Both the position numbers and the translations under genes were made by a program. From Chitinophagales bacterium (lineage in GTDB: Bacteria > Bacteroidota > Bacteroidia > Chitinophagales > UBA10324), in contig JANWWJ010000038.1 in NCBI GenBank assembly GCA_025056305.1, positions 86,873 to 150,872 on the forward strand: a stretch of DNA of 64,000 bases, read 5' to 3'. Below the pieces are notes generated by a model. The model did not search any database and was not told the origin of the DNA. It was given only the letters and a program-made list of their open reading frames with translations. Shown here piece after piece: positions 10,501 to 18,334 of the stretch. Positions within the stretch are counted from its first letter, which is position 1, and every line of letters starts with the position of its first letter.

Positions 10501-10565
10501 TGCCCTGATAACAAAGCGCAAACCGCATAACTCGTCATTGTGATGAGCTTATGTACCGCTTTCAT
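7503..10565 (-). CDS. M1 (gluzincin) metallopeptidase with C-terminal beta-barrel-like region
   Basis: A 1020-residue zinc aminopeptidase homologue. The start at 10565 gives a signal peptide (MKAVHKLITMTSYAVCALLSG) and avoids running into the divergent TPR gene; the longer frame to 10850 is unlikely. The M1 catalytic signature is complete: HEIGH (373-377) and the third zinc ligand Glu396 after an 18-residue spacer. GGMEYPM stands where other M1 enzymes have GAMEN. After about residue 620 the sequence changes to alternating aromatic/polar beta strands (NLYDGFSPGMAF, FTGMAGITMPFY, LEFTAHYRTY) up to a terminal DLLNPFRIPDQIIGR. I read this as an outer-membrane barrel or barrel-like surface domain, so the enzyme may be anchored in the outer membrane (inference). 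Confidence 0.9.
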   Translation of the reverse strand: MKAVHKLITMTSYAVCALLSGQTLSQHRPYFQQQVDYAIEVRLDDQRHMLHGDITITYRNQSPDTLYEIYFHLYPNAYMSRNTAYAQQQLRNGSTQFWFLDEADRGYIDSLAFEVGGVPANLSYSSPHPDVARLLLPYPLFPGKAVVITTPFRVKIPLLLSRLGHKRQQYAITQWYPKPAVYDRYGWHPYPYLDQGEFYSEFGKYSVRITLPRNYVVGATGVLQNKRELQWLDSLSQLPLPSFTDPKSEPQVPPSSEQWKTLHYVAENVHDFAWFADKRYVVRRSSVTLPRTGRQVTTWALFLPESGKTWEKAVTYVDSALWYYSKWIGDYPYPQATVVQGNLLAGAGGMEYPMITVVSVSNRARTLDRVIAHEIGHNWFYGVLAFDERRYPWLDEGINSYYENRYMRARYGVSTIAAELPLQGGSLLDLDYPETYTQYLIYHVVASRRADQPASLPADSFTSFNYFAIVYTKVALGFAYLEDYLGQQHLDSLFAGFYEQWAFRHPSPDDLAEYFRRHSGKELDWFFQRYIGSTDLLDYKLLREDTTLTIGNSRYAQLWIKNTGRIKGPFSVSALVKDSVVGTLYYGGFEGTMPVLFPEGVYDAFRIDAQYAMPEINRKNNELRRRGLFRTLEPLRFQWLGSIDHPRRTQVFFTPLAGYNLYDGFSPGMAFYNYVLTPKKVNAVVIPQFGLRSKRFTGMAGITMPFYLSDGFSEKLEFTAHYRTYHYQNNETDGLLRYIHLHHQINIHLRKTNALSTSSSWLVAKNIFAFSEIPLHDWNPDRWYHLSFSSLEFHMSDRHALHPWRWRNELSLSTSADDHTLAVLSELNYKLVYPRKKQGINLRLYGQFHIIKPATPLFTAQLTATAGLDDIGYEKIYFGRSQTTGLWSRQLYVFNDGGMHMRVEGMINGMRVGETYDWLLAANLKLPLPLFTPLFAFADAGLAPPTPAAPDYSLVQYVSGIGVAPVPDLFEVYLPLLFSRDFRQHVLTLPFYQKWHQRIVFYLGIDLLNPFRIPDQIIGR

Positions 10566-10575
10566 AAGGTGCCCG

Positions 10576-10583
10576 CAAAGAAA
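10576..10583 (-). promoter_or_regulatory. Possible -7 box of the M1 peptidase gene
   Basis: The minus strand reads TTTCTTTG, one mismatch to TAnnTTTG, ending 10 bases before the ATG at 10565. Confidence 0.35.
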
Positions 10584-10670
10584 TGGATTTTCAAGGGGAA
10601 TTTTCATGCCCGGCTCATGGAGCGTAATCCCTAAAGCAAGGTTATGATGAAGAAAAAGGGTATTTAACTT

Positions 10671-10700
10671 TTTGGGTGATGGCGAATTTTTATACTTTAG
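10671..10700 (+). promoter_or_regulatory. Candidate promoter of the TPR gene
   Basis: TTTG at 10671-10674, an 18-base spacer, then TACTTTAG at 10693-10700 (one mismatch to TAnnTTTG). This lies in the 172-base divergent gap. A second candidate -7 (AAAATTTG, 10723-10730) lies closer to the start, so the true site is open. Confidence 0.4.
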
Positions 10701-10737
10701 AACCGGTAAGGCATTTTTGTTCAAAATTTGTAGCGGC

Positions 10738-12168
10738 ATGGATGACAATTTTGAATACGAAGAGGAGCAGCCGCTCAATATAGACGCTGTCGTGGCACGT
10801 TTTGAAGAAGGGCTGAGCAAACAGCGGCCGGAGTTTTTTGATGTTGCCACTTACGAAAGCTTGATTCGCTATTATGAGAGCCGCCAACGATGGCAGCAGG
10901 CATTGGAAGTAGCGGAATGTGCCTGTGCCCAACATCCCTTCTCGCCGGTATTTGTCATCAAAAAGGCCACGTTTCTTCTGGTGCTTAAAAAGTATGAGCA
11001 GGCTGAAGCGTTGCTCGACCAGGCTGCTCTGCTGGATCCTTCAGACATATCGGTGGCCATTCTGCGCAGTGATATGTATTTGCAAACCAACCGGAAGCAG
11101 CAAGCAATTTCCTGTTTGGAAAAGGCTATCGAAACCACCGATGATTTAGAAGATCGCGAAGAGTTATTGTTGGAGCTGGCAGACATTTACGAAGAATGCG
11201 ATGAGTTTGAGCTTTTGTATTCGACGTTGGAACGTGTGCTGAAACTAAATCCCCGAAACCAGGAAGCGCTGAGCCGTATGTGGTATGCCGTTGAATTATC
11301 CGGCTATTACGAAGAGAGCATCCGGCTGCATCAATGGGTGATTGACCAGGATCCTTATTCTTATTTGGCCTGGCACAATCTGGGAAATGCCTACTATGAC
11401 TTAGGCCGCTATCACGATGCGATTGAAGCCTTTGGTTTTGCAACGGCCATCAATGAAGATTGGGACCTCTCATACCGAGACTGTGGGGATGCTTATCTGC
11501 AGCTCAAGCAATACCGCAAGGCCATCGAGCAGTTTGAGTTGGCCATCAAGGCTTCTAAGCCCTATGAAGAATTGCTGTGCGCCATCGGATTCTGTTATGA
11601 AAAATTAAAAGAATACGAACGTGCCCGGGGGTACTACCGAAAAGCTATTCAACAAGATCCGCGGCATCACGAAGCGTATTTTCGTTATGGCGAAACCTAC
11701 CGTAAAGAGCGCAATTGGGGTAGAGCCATTCAATACTATAAGAAAGCTCTGCGGATCCAGCCGGCGCGCGCTGAATATTTGGTTGCGCTGGCCGGTGTGT
11801 ATCAGCAGATCGGCGATGGGGCCGCTTTAGTGCACACCAGCCAACTGTTGGCGCAACTGGAAGTTTCCGCCAAGACCAAAACACATTACGAAAAAGTGAT
11901 CCATCTGCTGATCGAGCAGCAGTGTTATCAGGAATCCTTGGAACTCTTGGATCACGTCACGGCCGAATTAGGCACGTTGGCCTCTTTCCCATACTTGCGT
12001 GCAGCAGCACTCGTGTATTTGGGGCGCCGGCGCGAAGGGTTGGGCTGGTTGGAATTGGGTTTGAGCAGGCATTTTAGAAAAGTTAAAGTGTTTTTTCGCC
12101 TTTGCCCTCATTTACGCCGCGATCCCGTAATAGTGGCTTTGGTGCAGCGCTACGTGGACGGAGCATAA
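10738..12168 (+). CDS. TPR-repeat protein
   Basis: A soluble 476-residue protein built almost entirely of tetratricopeptide repeats. Clear copies include AWHNLGNAYYDLGRYHDAIEAF, DLSYRDCGDAYLQLKQYRKAIEQF and HEAYFRYGETYRKERNWGRAIQYY. I place the start at the ATG at 10738, which opens the acidic MDDNFEYEEEQ segment; an in-frame ATG at 10672 would fall in the promoter region. No signal peptide or catalytic domain is seen. It is probably a protein-protein scaffold in the cytoplasm. It stands alone and divergent from the M1 peptidase gene. Confidence 0.9.
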   Translation: MDDNFEYEEEQPLNIDAVVARFEEGLSKQRPEFFDVATYESLIRYYESRQRWQQALEVAECACAQHPFSPVFVIKKATFLLVLKKYEQAEALLDQAALLDPSDISVAILRSDMYLQTNRKQQAISCLEKAIETTDDLEDREELLLELADIYEECDEFELLYSTLERVLKLNPRNQEALSRMWYAVELSGYYEESIRLHQWVIDQDPYSYLAWHNLGNAYYDLGRYHDAIEAFGFATAINEDWDLSYRDCGDAYLQLKQYRKAIEQFELAIKASKPYEELLCAIGFCYEKLKEYERARGYYRKAIQQDPRHHEAYFRYGETYRKERNWGRAIQYYKKALRIQPARAEYLVALAGVYQQIGDGAALVHTSQLLAQLEVSAKTKTHYEKVIHLLIEQQCYQESLELLDHVTAELGTLASFPYLRAAALVYLGRRREGLGWLELGLSRHFRKVKVFFRLCPHLRRDPVIVALVQRYVDGA

Positions 12169-12189
12169 GCTCGGCCGCATCCGCCAATG

Positions 12190-12197
12190 TACTTTTG
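12190..12197 (+). promoter_or_regulatory. -7 box of comA
   Basis: TACTTTTG, a perfect TAnnTTTG, ends 17 bases before the ATG at 12215. No obvious -33 TTTG. Confidence 0.5.
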
Positions 12198-12214
12198 CCT
12201 CACATGCTTACGCT

Positions 12215-12979
12215 ATGCTGGATTTTGTAATACGTCGTCTGCCTGCTCGCAGCGTTAAACCGCGGGAAGTAGGCCTGACTATGGTCATGGATAAAGGACT
12301 TAGCGTTCAGGAAACAGAGAATTTTCTCAGCGTAGCACATCCATACGTGGACGTGGTTAAGCTCGGATTTGGCTCTGCAGCTATTTCGCCCAACCTCAAA
12401 GAAAAACTCAGCGTATATCGGCGCTATGAAGTGCCTGTTTATTTCGGGGGCAGCCTTTTGGAGTGGTTTTACGCCCACCAAGCCGTGGACGAATACGAGC
12501 GTATCCTAAAAGACTTTGGCCTTACTTACGTGGAAGTCAGCGATGGAACCCTTGAAATTCCCCATGAAGAAAAATGTCGGCTTATCGAACAGCTGGCCCG
12601 CACCTACACGGTGTTTTCTGAGGTGGGCTCTAAGGATGCCGATAAGATTCTTCCTCCTTACAAATGGATTGAGCTGATGAAGCGCGAGTTAAACGCGGGC
12701 TCACGCATGGTCATAGCTGAAGCTCGTGAGGGGGGAAATGTGGGTATCTATCGCGGAACCGGTGAGGTACGCCAAGGCCTTGTTGAGGAAATCCTTACCC
12801 AGATTCCCGCAGAGAAAATAATTTGGGAAGCGCCTAACAAAAGCCAACAGGTATTCTTCATCAAACTATTAGGCCCCAACGTCAACTTAGGAAACATTCC
12901 TTACCAAGAAGTTATCGCGCTGGAAACCTTACGGGTGGGTCTGCGCGGCGATACCATGCGTATGTTTTTGGTTTCCTGA
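12215..12979 (+). CDS. comA: Phosphosulfolactate synthase (ComA family)
   Basis: ComA adds sulfite to phosphoenolpyruvate to form (R)-2-phospho-3-sulfolactate, the first step towards coenzyme M in methanogens and towards sulfolactate in some bacteria. The 254-residue TIM-barrel protein matches the family in length and in the segments TMVMDKGL, VDVVKLGFGS, PVYFGGSLLEW, VEVSDGTLEIP, FSEVGSKD and IAEAREGGNVGIY. No comB, comC or comDE homologue is nearby; the next gene is aroE, 13 bases on. A role in making cysteate or sulfolactate for sulfonolipids is an inference from the known chemistry of Bacteroidota lipids. Confidence 0.88.
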   Translation: MLDFVIRRLPARSVKPREVGLTMVMDKGLSVQETENFLSVAHPYVDVVKLGFGSAAISPNLKEKLSVYRRYEVPVYFGGSLLEWFYAHQAVDEYERILKDFGLTYVEVSDGTLEIPHEEKCRLIEQLARTYTVFSEVGSKDADKILPPYKWIELMKRELNAGSRMVIAEAREGGNVGIYRGTGEVRQGLVEEILTQIPAEKIIWEAPNKSQQVFFIKLLGPNVNLGNIPYQEVIALETLRVGLRGDTMRMFLVS

Positions 12980-12992
12980 TTACCTTACATGC

Positions 12993-13745
12993 ATGTTGGC
13001 AGAGCGCCATTTTGGTCTCATAGGTAAGCCTCTGGACCATTCCTTTTCGCGACAATTCTTTACCGAAAAATTCAGGAAACTGGGTTTGCCGCATTGCCGT
13101 TATGAAAATTATCCCATCGCGTCGGTAGCGCTTATGCCAACGTTGTTTAAATCTGACCCCTTCCTGGAAGGCCTCAACGTTACCGTGCCGTACAAGGAAC
13201 AGGTGATTCCTTATCTCGATGAACTGGACGAGTCGGCCCGACAAGTAGGTGCTGTCAATTGCATCCGGCGCGTGGGTGCGAAGCTTATCGGTTTTAACAC
13301 GGATGTGTTCGGATTTGCAGAAGCGGTGCAGCCTCTGCTGAAACCATGGCATCGGGCGGCACTGATTTTGGGAAGCGGTGGTGCAGCCAAAGCCGTAGCT
13401 ACGGCACTGCGCCACTTCAACATCAGTTATCAAGTGGTATCGCGTACGGCGGGAGAGCACGTCATCACTTATGCCGACTTAAATGTGCCTTTAATGCATC
13501 ATTACCTGCTGATCATAAACACTACTCCGTTGGGCATGTATCCTGACGTGCACAGCATGCCTCCTATTCCTGTTCACGGCCTGACGCCGCAGCATTTGGT
13601 TTTCGATCTGATCTACAACCCTCAAATAACCCGGCTGATGAGCGAGGCCATACGCGTTGGTGCTGCAGTATGTAATGGGTGGAATATGTTGGTGTTGCAA
13701 GCCGAAAAAAGCTGGGAAATTTGGAACCAGTCCTTTCAGGGCTGA
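12993..13745 (+). CDS. aroE: Shikimate dehydrogenase
   Basis: Reduces 3-dehydroshikimate to shikimate with NADPH in aromatic amino acid synthesis. At 250 residues it is slightly shorter than the E. coli enzyme. Visible motifs: FGLIGKPLDHSFS for shikimate binding, NVTVPYKE with the catalytic lysine, GAVNCI, FNTDVFGF with the catalytic aspartate, and LGSGGAAKA for NADP. The ATG is 13 bases after comA, so the two are likely co-transcribed, although the products share no direct reaction. Confidence 0.95.
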   Translation: MLAERHFGLIGKPLDHSFSRQFFTEKFRKLGLPHCRYENYPIASVALMPTLFKSDPFLEGLNVTVPYKEQVIPYLDELDESARQVGAVNCIRRVGAKLIGFNTDVFGFAEAVQPLLKPWHRAALILGSGGAAKAVATALRHFNISYQVVSRTAGEHVITYADLNVPLMHHYLLIINTTPLGMYPDVHSMPPIPVHGLTPQHLVFDLIYNPQITRLMSEAIRVGAAVCNGWNMLVLQAEKSWEIWNQSFQG

Positions 13746-13769
13746 TTTGGCTTGCCTGAGTTATTCATG

Positions 13770-13777
13770 CATTTTTG
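13770..13777 (+). promoter_or_regulatory. -7 box of rmuC, close to the ATG
   Basis: CATTTTTG, one mismatch to TAnnTTTG, ends 5 bases before the ATG at 13783. A TTTG at 13746-13749 lies 20 bases upstream of the box, the expected -33 spacing. The predicted mRNA would start at or next to the start codon. Confidence 0.5.
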
Positions 13778-13782
13778 TATGT

Positions 13783-15159
13783 ATGAATGAATGGACATGG
13801 ATTGCATTTGCTGCAGGTTTGTTGATTGGTGCCTTAGTGTCGGGGCTGTGGGTCCGCACCCGCATGCGCCAGTGGACCCATGGTTTGCTTCAGCAGGTTG
13901 ATAAAGAAAAAGAGCTGGCCGCCTATCGTGCGGCACAAGCCGAAAAGGAGCTCACTGAGTCAAGAGCGCGTGTTGAGCTTCTGCAGGCGCAGCTCATGCA
14001 GCTTACTGCAGATCTCAGTCAAGCACGCACGCAGGTAAACCAATTGCATGAGTTCTTGGAAAATGAGAAAAAAGAAAAACAAGAACTCAACGAACGCTTG
14101 ATGCAGGGCTTTGAAGTTGTCGCGCATCGCATTTTAGACCAGACCGGTAAAAAACTCAGTGAGCAGCAGCAGAAAGATCTGGAACAGGTCTTGCAGCCCT
14201 TGCGGGATCGCTTATCGGAATTTCAGCGCGTCGTTCAGGAAACCTATGATAAGGAAAAACGCGATGTGTTGTCGTTGCAGGAGCAGGTACGTTTATTGCA
14301 TGAGCAAAACAGGCGCATCACCGAAGAAGCCCATAACCTCGCGCGCGCTTTGAAGGGCGACACCCGACAGCAAGGAAAATGGGGAGAACTCATCCTGGAG
14401 CGCATTCTGGAATTTGCCGGCTTGGAGCAGGGATTGGAGTATACACTTCAGCATAGCTACAGGAACCGCCACGGTGAACTCATCCGGCCTGATGCCGTCG
14501 TATTTCTGCCCGAGCAAAAGCATTTGATCATCGATGCCAAGGTTTCCTTGAATGCATATGAGCGGTTCGTCAATACCGACTCTGAGGAAGAAAAGCAAAA
14601 AGCACTTCAGGACCATGTGCTTGCCGTGCGCCATCGCGTCAAAGAGCTCTCTGATAAAGAATACTTTACCGGCCAGGAGCTTCGTTCGCCGGAGATGGTA
14701 TTTATGTTTATCCCTGTTGAATCTGCATTCATGGAGGCCCTTCGTGCCGACGGCGAATTGTTTAACTATGCATGGGAGCGCCGCATTGTGTTGGTGGGCC
14801 CCAGCACCTTATTGGCTACCTTACGTACGGTGGCCAATCTCTGGAAAATCGAAAAGCAAAACCGTAATGCTCAAGAAATAGCGCGCCTGAGCGGAAAACT
14901 CTACGATAAACTCTGTGGCTTGCTTTCAGAGCTGGAAAACTTGGGGACGGCTCTGCGCAAGGCCGAAGATGAATACAATAAGTTTTGTGCGGGACTTACC
15001 AGTGAACGCGAAAATGTACTGCGTTTGGCTGAGCGCATCCGGGGCATGGGCGCCAATGCCACGAAAAGATTGCCCGCCGCGTTTCAAGAACCTGCTGCAC
15101 CTGAAGAACAACAGCAAATTGCGCCATCCGCCGGCCAGCAACCAACGGACGCTCAGTAA
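13783..15159 (+). CDS. rmuC: DNA recombination protein RmuC
   Basis: RmuC limits recombination at short inverted repeats and carries a nuclease-like domain. Starting at 13783 gives 458 residues with an N-terminal membrane segment (about residues 5-23, IAFAAGLLIGALVSGLWV), a coiled coil from about 35 to 190, and the RmuC domain with QGKWGELILERIL, PDAVVFLP, LIIDAKVSL and FMFIPVE. An upstream in-frame ATG at 13657 lies inside aroE and would destroy the N-terminal helix. The C-terminus is Pro/Gln-rich. Its stop overlaps the end of the convergent DUF1761 gene by 7 bases. Confidence 0.94.
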   Translation: MNEWTWIAFAAGLLIGALVSGLWVRTRMRQWTHGLLQQVDKEKELAAYRAAQAEKELTESRARVELLQAQLMQLTADLSQARTQVNQLHEFLENEKKEKQELNERLMQGFEVVAHRILDQTGKKLSEQQQKDLEQVLQPLRDRLSEFQRVVQETYDKEKRDVLSLQEQVRLLHEQNRRITEEAHNLARALKGDTRQQGKWGELILERILEFAGLEQGLEYTLQHSYRNRHGELIRPDAVVFLPEQKHLIIDAKVSLNAYERFVNTDSEEEKQKALQDHVLAVRHRVKELSDKEYFTGQELRSPEMVFMFIPVESAFMEALRADGELFNYAWERRIVLVGPSTLLATLRTVANLWKIEKQNRNAQEIARLSGKLYDKLCGLLSELENLGTALRKAEDEYNKFCAGLTSERENVLRLAERIRGMGANATKRLPAAFQEPAAPEEQQQIAPSAGQQPTDAQ

Positions 15160-15641
15160 GCACTGCCCGTCATTCCATATTTCGCCAACAGCAGTGTGGC
15201 AATGACAGTGCCCACCAAGTGATACGAAATGTCAATAATCCAGATACTGAGGGGGCGACGCTGCACGTTTAATGTGCTTCCGACCAGACCACCGACCATA
15301 CCCGCAATCAAAATGTAAGAACGAACAAAGCAGTCACTCATCTCTTTGCAGCGGATGGCATTAAGCATCAACCCCACAACGGTGCAGATGACAAACAGCA
15401 ACCCAAACTGGAAAACCAATTGAAGGATGCCTCCAAAGGTTCCATTGCCTTTTGACTCTCCATTATGCTCGGGTCCACTCACCGGAATCAGGCCCCATTT
15501 AAAATGGCCTGTTTTCAGCTGAAGAGTCTGTACCCAAAAACGACCAAAGAGCAACCTGTACCAAAGGTATCCGAGGGCCAAATAAATGCCGGCGGTGGCT
15601 ACCACCATCGGCCAGTTGAGGTAAAGGATTGCGTTTTTCAT
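15153..15641 (-). CDS. DUF1761 family membrane protein
   Basis: A 162-residue protein with four predicted membrane helices (about residues 7-26, 73-95, 105-123 and 132-152) and the DUF1761 pattern: an N-terminal ATAGIYLALGYLWYRLLFG segment and a C-terminal WIIDISYHLVGTVI. I chose the ATG at 15641 because it starts directly before the first helix; the frame is open to 15716 but that part is not hydrophobic. Function is unknown. The gene is divergent from proline dehydrogenase. Confidence 0.8.
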   Translation of the reverse strand: MKNAILYLNWPMVVATAGIYLALGYLWYRLLFGRFWVQTLQLKTGHFKWGLIPVSGPEHNGESKGNGTFGGILQLVFQFGLLFVICTVVGLMLNAIRCKEMSDCFVRSYILIAGMVGGLVGSTLNVQRRPLSIWIIDISYHLVGTVIATLLLAKYGMTGSAY

Positions 15642-15740
15642 ATGCTGCTTTGAGCGGCAAGGTACTAAACTTTGTTCAGGCTTGCTATTCGCTGTGCACA
15701 GTCTGTTTTTCCACATCGGTCAAAAAGCAGGCTTCCCTGT

Positions 15741-15748
15741 TATTTTTG
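15741..15748 (+). promoter_or_regulatory. -7 box of the proline dehydrogenase operon, leaderless spacing
   Basis: TATTTTTG, a perfect TAnnTTTG, is separated from the ATG at 15753 by only TTCT. Transcription would begin at or beside the A of the start codon. Confidence 0.55.
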
Positions 15749-15752
15749 TTCT

Positions 15753-16955
15753 ATGCGTGCTGTTGCCGATTCGGTATCGTTCGATAATACGGCAATAGCT
15801 TTTGCGCACCTGAAGGATAAAGACCTCGAACGGGCATTCAGAGTTTATCAGCTCATCAACATCAGGCCCCTTACATGGCTGGGCACACGACTTACCCCGT
15901 GGGCAATTCGCATGGGCCTTCCCGTCAAAAGTCTCGTGCGCTCTACTTTGTTTCAGGTATTCTGTGGAGGTGAAACACTGCAAGCCTGTAGCTACGTCAT
16001 CGACCGATTGAGCAAATACGGGGTCTATACAGTTTTGGACTATGGAGTGGAAGCCAAACAAGACGAAGAAGAATTTGATCGCACACTGGCCAACATCCTG
16101 GAGGCCATTCGGTTTGCCGGTCAGCGTCGGCATGTACCGTTTGTCAGCGTGAAGGTAACCGGCATCTGTCGTTTTGCTTTGCTTGAGAAATTACACCAAA
16201 GACATTCTCTGTCCGCTTCCGAACAGCAACAATGGCAACGTGCGCAGGAGCGACTGGCGCAGATCTGCACGTTGGCACAACAACAGCGCGTTGGGGTGAT
16301 GTTGGATGCTGAAGAGTCATGGATTCAAAACCCCATAGACGAGCTGGCGGACTTGTTGATGCAGCGCTTCAATCGTTCCGAAGCCGTCGTGCTTAACACA
16401 TTTCAACTTTATCGGCACGATCGACTGGCATTTCTCCATGATAGCTTCGAACGGGCCCAACGGGGCGGGTATTTACTCGGGGCCAAGCTGGTGCGCGGGG
16501 CGTACATGGAAAAGGAACGACGGCGTGCCAAACGTCTGGGCTATGCCTCGCCCATTCAGCCGGACAAAAAAGCGTGTGATCGTGACTTTAACGAAGCTGT
16601 TCGCTTCTGCATCGAGCGCCTCTCGTCAATCTTCCTGTGCCTGGCTTCTCATAACGAAGAAAGCAACATGCTGGCTGTCCGCCTCACGCAGCAATATCGA
16701 ATGCCGCCGGATCACCCTCATTTACTCTTCTCTCAGCTTTATGGCATGAGCGACAACATCACCTTTAATCTGGCTCATGCCGGATTTCGGGCTTCCAAAT
16801 ATGTTCCTTATGGGCCCGTACAAGAAGTTATTCCCTATCTGATGCGACGAGCTCAGGAAAACACTTCGGTTGGGGGCATGACCAGCCGGGAGTTATTGCT
16901 GTTGCGCCGCGAACGGCAACGACGTAAAACACAAGCACATGGAACAGTATCATGA
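15753..16955 (+). CDS. Proline dehydrogenase (monofunctional)
   Basis: An FAD enzyme that oxidises L-proline to 1-pyrroline-5-carboxylate and passes electrons to the quinone pool. The 400-residue protein carries the PRODH signatures [27 protein letters not shown] and [18 protein letters not shown], and has no P5C dehydrogenase domain, as in other Bacteroidota. The ATG at 15753 is supported by the -7 box just ahead of it; the frame is open upstream to 15672 without family similarity. Its 3' end overlaps thyA by 17 bases, so translation of the two is probably coupled. Confidence 0.95.
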   Translation: MRAVADSVSFDNTAIAFAHLKDKDLERAFRVYQLINIRPLTWLGTRLTPWAIRMGLPVKSLVRSTLFQVFCGGETLQACSYVIDRLSKYGVYTVLDYGVEAKQDEEEFDRTLANILEAIRFAGQRRHVPFVSVKVTGICRFALLEKLHQRHSLSASEQQQWQRAQERLAQICTLAQQQRVGVMLDAEESWIQNPIDELADLLMQRFNRSEAVVLNTFQLYRHDRLAFLHDSFERAQRGGYLLGAKLVRGAYMEKERRRAKRLGYASPIQPDKKACDRDFNEAVRFCIERLSSIFLCLASHNEESNMLAVRLTQQYRMPPDHPHLLFSQLYGMSDNITFNLAHAGFRASKYVPYGPVQEVIPYLMRRAQENTSVGGMTSRELLLLRRERQRRKTQAHGTVS

Positions 16956-17733
16956 TTTTTTAAGACACATTCTGACGTCCGGTATTCAAAAGCACGACCG
17001 CACCGGCGTAGGCACGCTGAGCATTTTTGGCTATCAGATGCGGTTTGATTTAAGCAAAGGATTTCCCCTGGTCACCACCAAAAAAGTACATTTTAAAAGT
17101 GTGGTGTACGAGCTCTTGTGGTTTTTGCGAGGTGATACCAACATCAATTTTTTGCGCCGCCATGGAGTAACCATCTGGGATGAATGGGCTGATGCCAACG
17201 GAGATTTGGGACCGATATACGGCAAACAATGGCGAAGCTGGCAAGCCCCTGATGGCCGCACCATCGACCAGCTTGCACAAGTCGTTCATTTGATCCGTAC
17301 CCAGCCGGATTCGCGACGACTTGTGGTTAGCGCATGGAATCCTGCCGACTTGGAACACATGGCCTTACCCCCTTGTCACGTGCTGTTTCAATTTTATGTA
17401 GCTCAGGGAAAACTCTCATGCCAGCTCTATCAACGCAGTGCCGATGCTTTTCTCGGAGTTCCCTTTAACATCGCATCTTATTCCTTGCTGACGCACATGA
17501 TCGCGCACGTTTCAGGTTTACAGGTCGGTGAATTCATACACACCTTTGGTGATGCCCACATCTATTTGAATCACCTCGAACAAGTGCGCCAGCAGCTCGG
17601 CCGTTCCATCAGACCATTGCCCCAGATCAGGTTTAATCCGATGGTTTCTGACCTGTTTGCCTTTACTTATGACGATATAGAGCTGCTGAACTACGATCCT
17701 CATCCGCCCATCAAGGCGCCCGTTGCCGTATGA
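16939..17733 (+). CDS. thyA: Thymidylate synthase
   Basis: Makes dTMP from dUMP with methylenetetrahydrofolate, which is oxidised to dihydrofolate. The 264 residues are the standard length. Motifs: [17 protein letters not shown], catalytic cysteine in [26 protein letters not shown] and the [12 protein letters not shown] segment. The start overlaps the end of the proline dehydrogenase gene; the stop overlaps the folA start as ATGA. Pairing with folA makes sense because DHFR regenerates the folate that ThyA consumes. Confidence 0.98.
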   Translation: MEQYHDFLRHILTSGIQKHDRTGVGTLSIFGYQMRFDLSKGFPLVTTKKVHFKSVVYELLWFLRGDTNINFLRRHGVTIWDEWADANGDLGPIYGKQWRSWQAPDGRTIDQLAQVVHLIRTQPDSRRLVVSAWNPADLEHMALPPCHVLFQFYVAQGKLSCQLYQRSADAFLGVPFNIASYSLLTHMIAHVSGLQVGEFIHTFGDAHIYLNHLEQVRQQLGRSIRPLPQIRFNPMVSDLFAFTYDDIELLNYDPHPPIKAPVAV

Positions 17734-18260
17734 TAATAACCATAATCGTAGCCGCCTCACAAAACGGAGTGATTGGTCGAAACAATCGGTTGCCCTGGCA
17801 TCTGCCTGCTGACCTGAAGCGGTTCAAACAAATTACAGTCGGTCATCACATCATCATGGGCCGCAACACCTTTGAATCCATCGGACGCCCCCTGCCTAAA
17901 AGAGTGAACATTGTCGTAACACGTCAGCCCGATTATCAAGCCCACGGATGTGTGGTCGCCCACAGTTTGCAGGAAGCATTGGAGTATGCGCGACGTGCCG
18001 GCGAAACCGAATGCTTTATCATAGGTGGTGGCGACTTGATACAGGCAGCCTTGGTTTGGGCCGATCGGATCTTGCTCACGCGCGTGTTCCACGACTTCGA
18101 GGGCGATACCTTCCTGCCTCAAATCAATGAAGAAGATTGGGAATTGATTTCGGAAGAACGTCATCTTCCCGATGCCCACAATCCATACGCTTATGCATTT
18201 TTTGAATACCGCCTGGCACATGCCGGTGCTAAATCTGCCCGACCATCAAAAGAGTCATGA
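17730..18260 (+). CDS. folA: Dihydrofolate reductase
   Basis: Reduces dihydrofolate to tetrahydrofolate with NADPH. The 176-residue protein has [12 protein letters not shown], the [13 protein letters not shown] loop with the catalytic acid replaced in the usual place by Asp, [15 protein letters not shown], and IIGGGDLI. The ATG overlaps the thyA stop. The last ~12 residues ([11 protein letters not shown]) extend past the conserved core. Confidence 0.97.
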   Translation: MIITIIVAASQNGVIGRNNRLPWHLPADLKRFKQITVGHHIIMGRNTFESIGRPLPKRVNIVVTRQPDYQAHGCVVAHSLQEALEYARRAGETECFIIGGGDLIQAALVWADRILLTRVFHDFEGDTFLPQINEEDWELISEERHLPDAHNPYAYAFFEYRLAHAGAKSARPSKES

Positions 18261-18285
18261 TCCTGCTGCATGGAGTGCGGTAAAA

Positions 18286-18293
18286 TATCTTTC
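18286..18293 (+). promoter_or_regulatory. Possible -7 box of the LolA-like gene
   Basis: TATCTTTC, one mismatch to TAnnTTTG (an overlapping TTTCTTTG ends at 18297). The leader to the ATG at 18335 would be about 35 bases. Confidence 0.3.
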
Positions 18294-18334
18294 TTTGTAA
18301 ACCGTCCTTGTTCACTTTAAAAAATCTTAACATC

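Noticed and set aside
10566..10850. Longer start for the M1 peptidase gene (95 more residues).
   Set aside because: The extension runs through the divergent promoter and into the TPR gene, and the ATG at 10565 opens a clear signal peptide.
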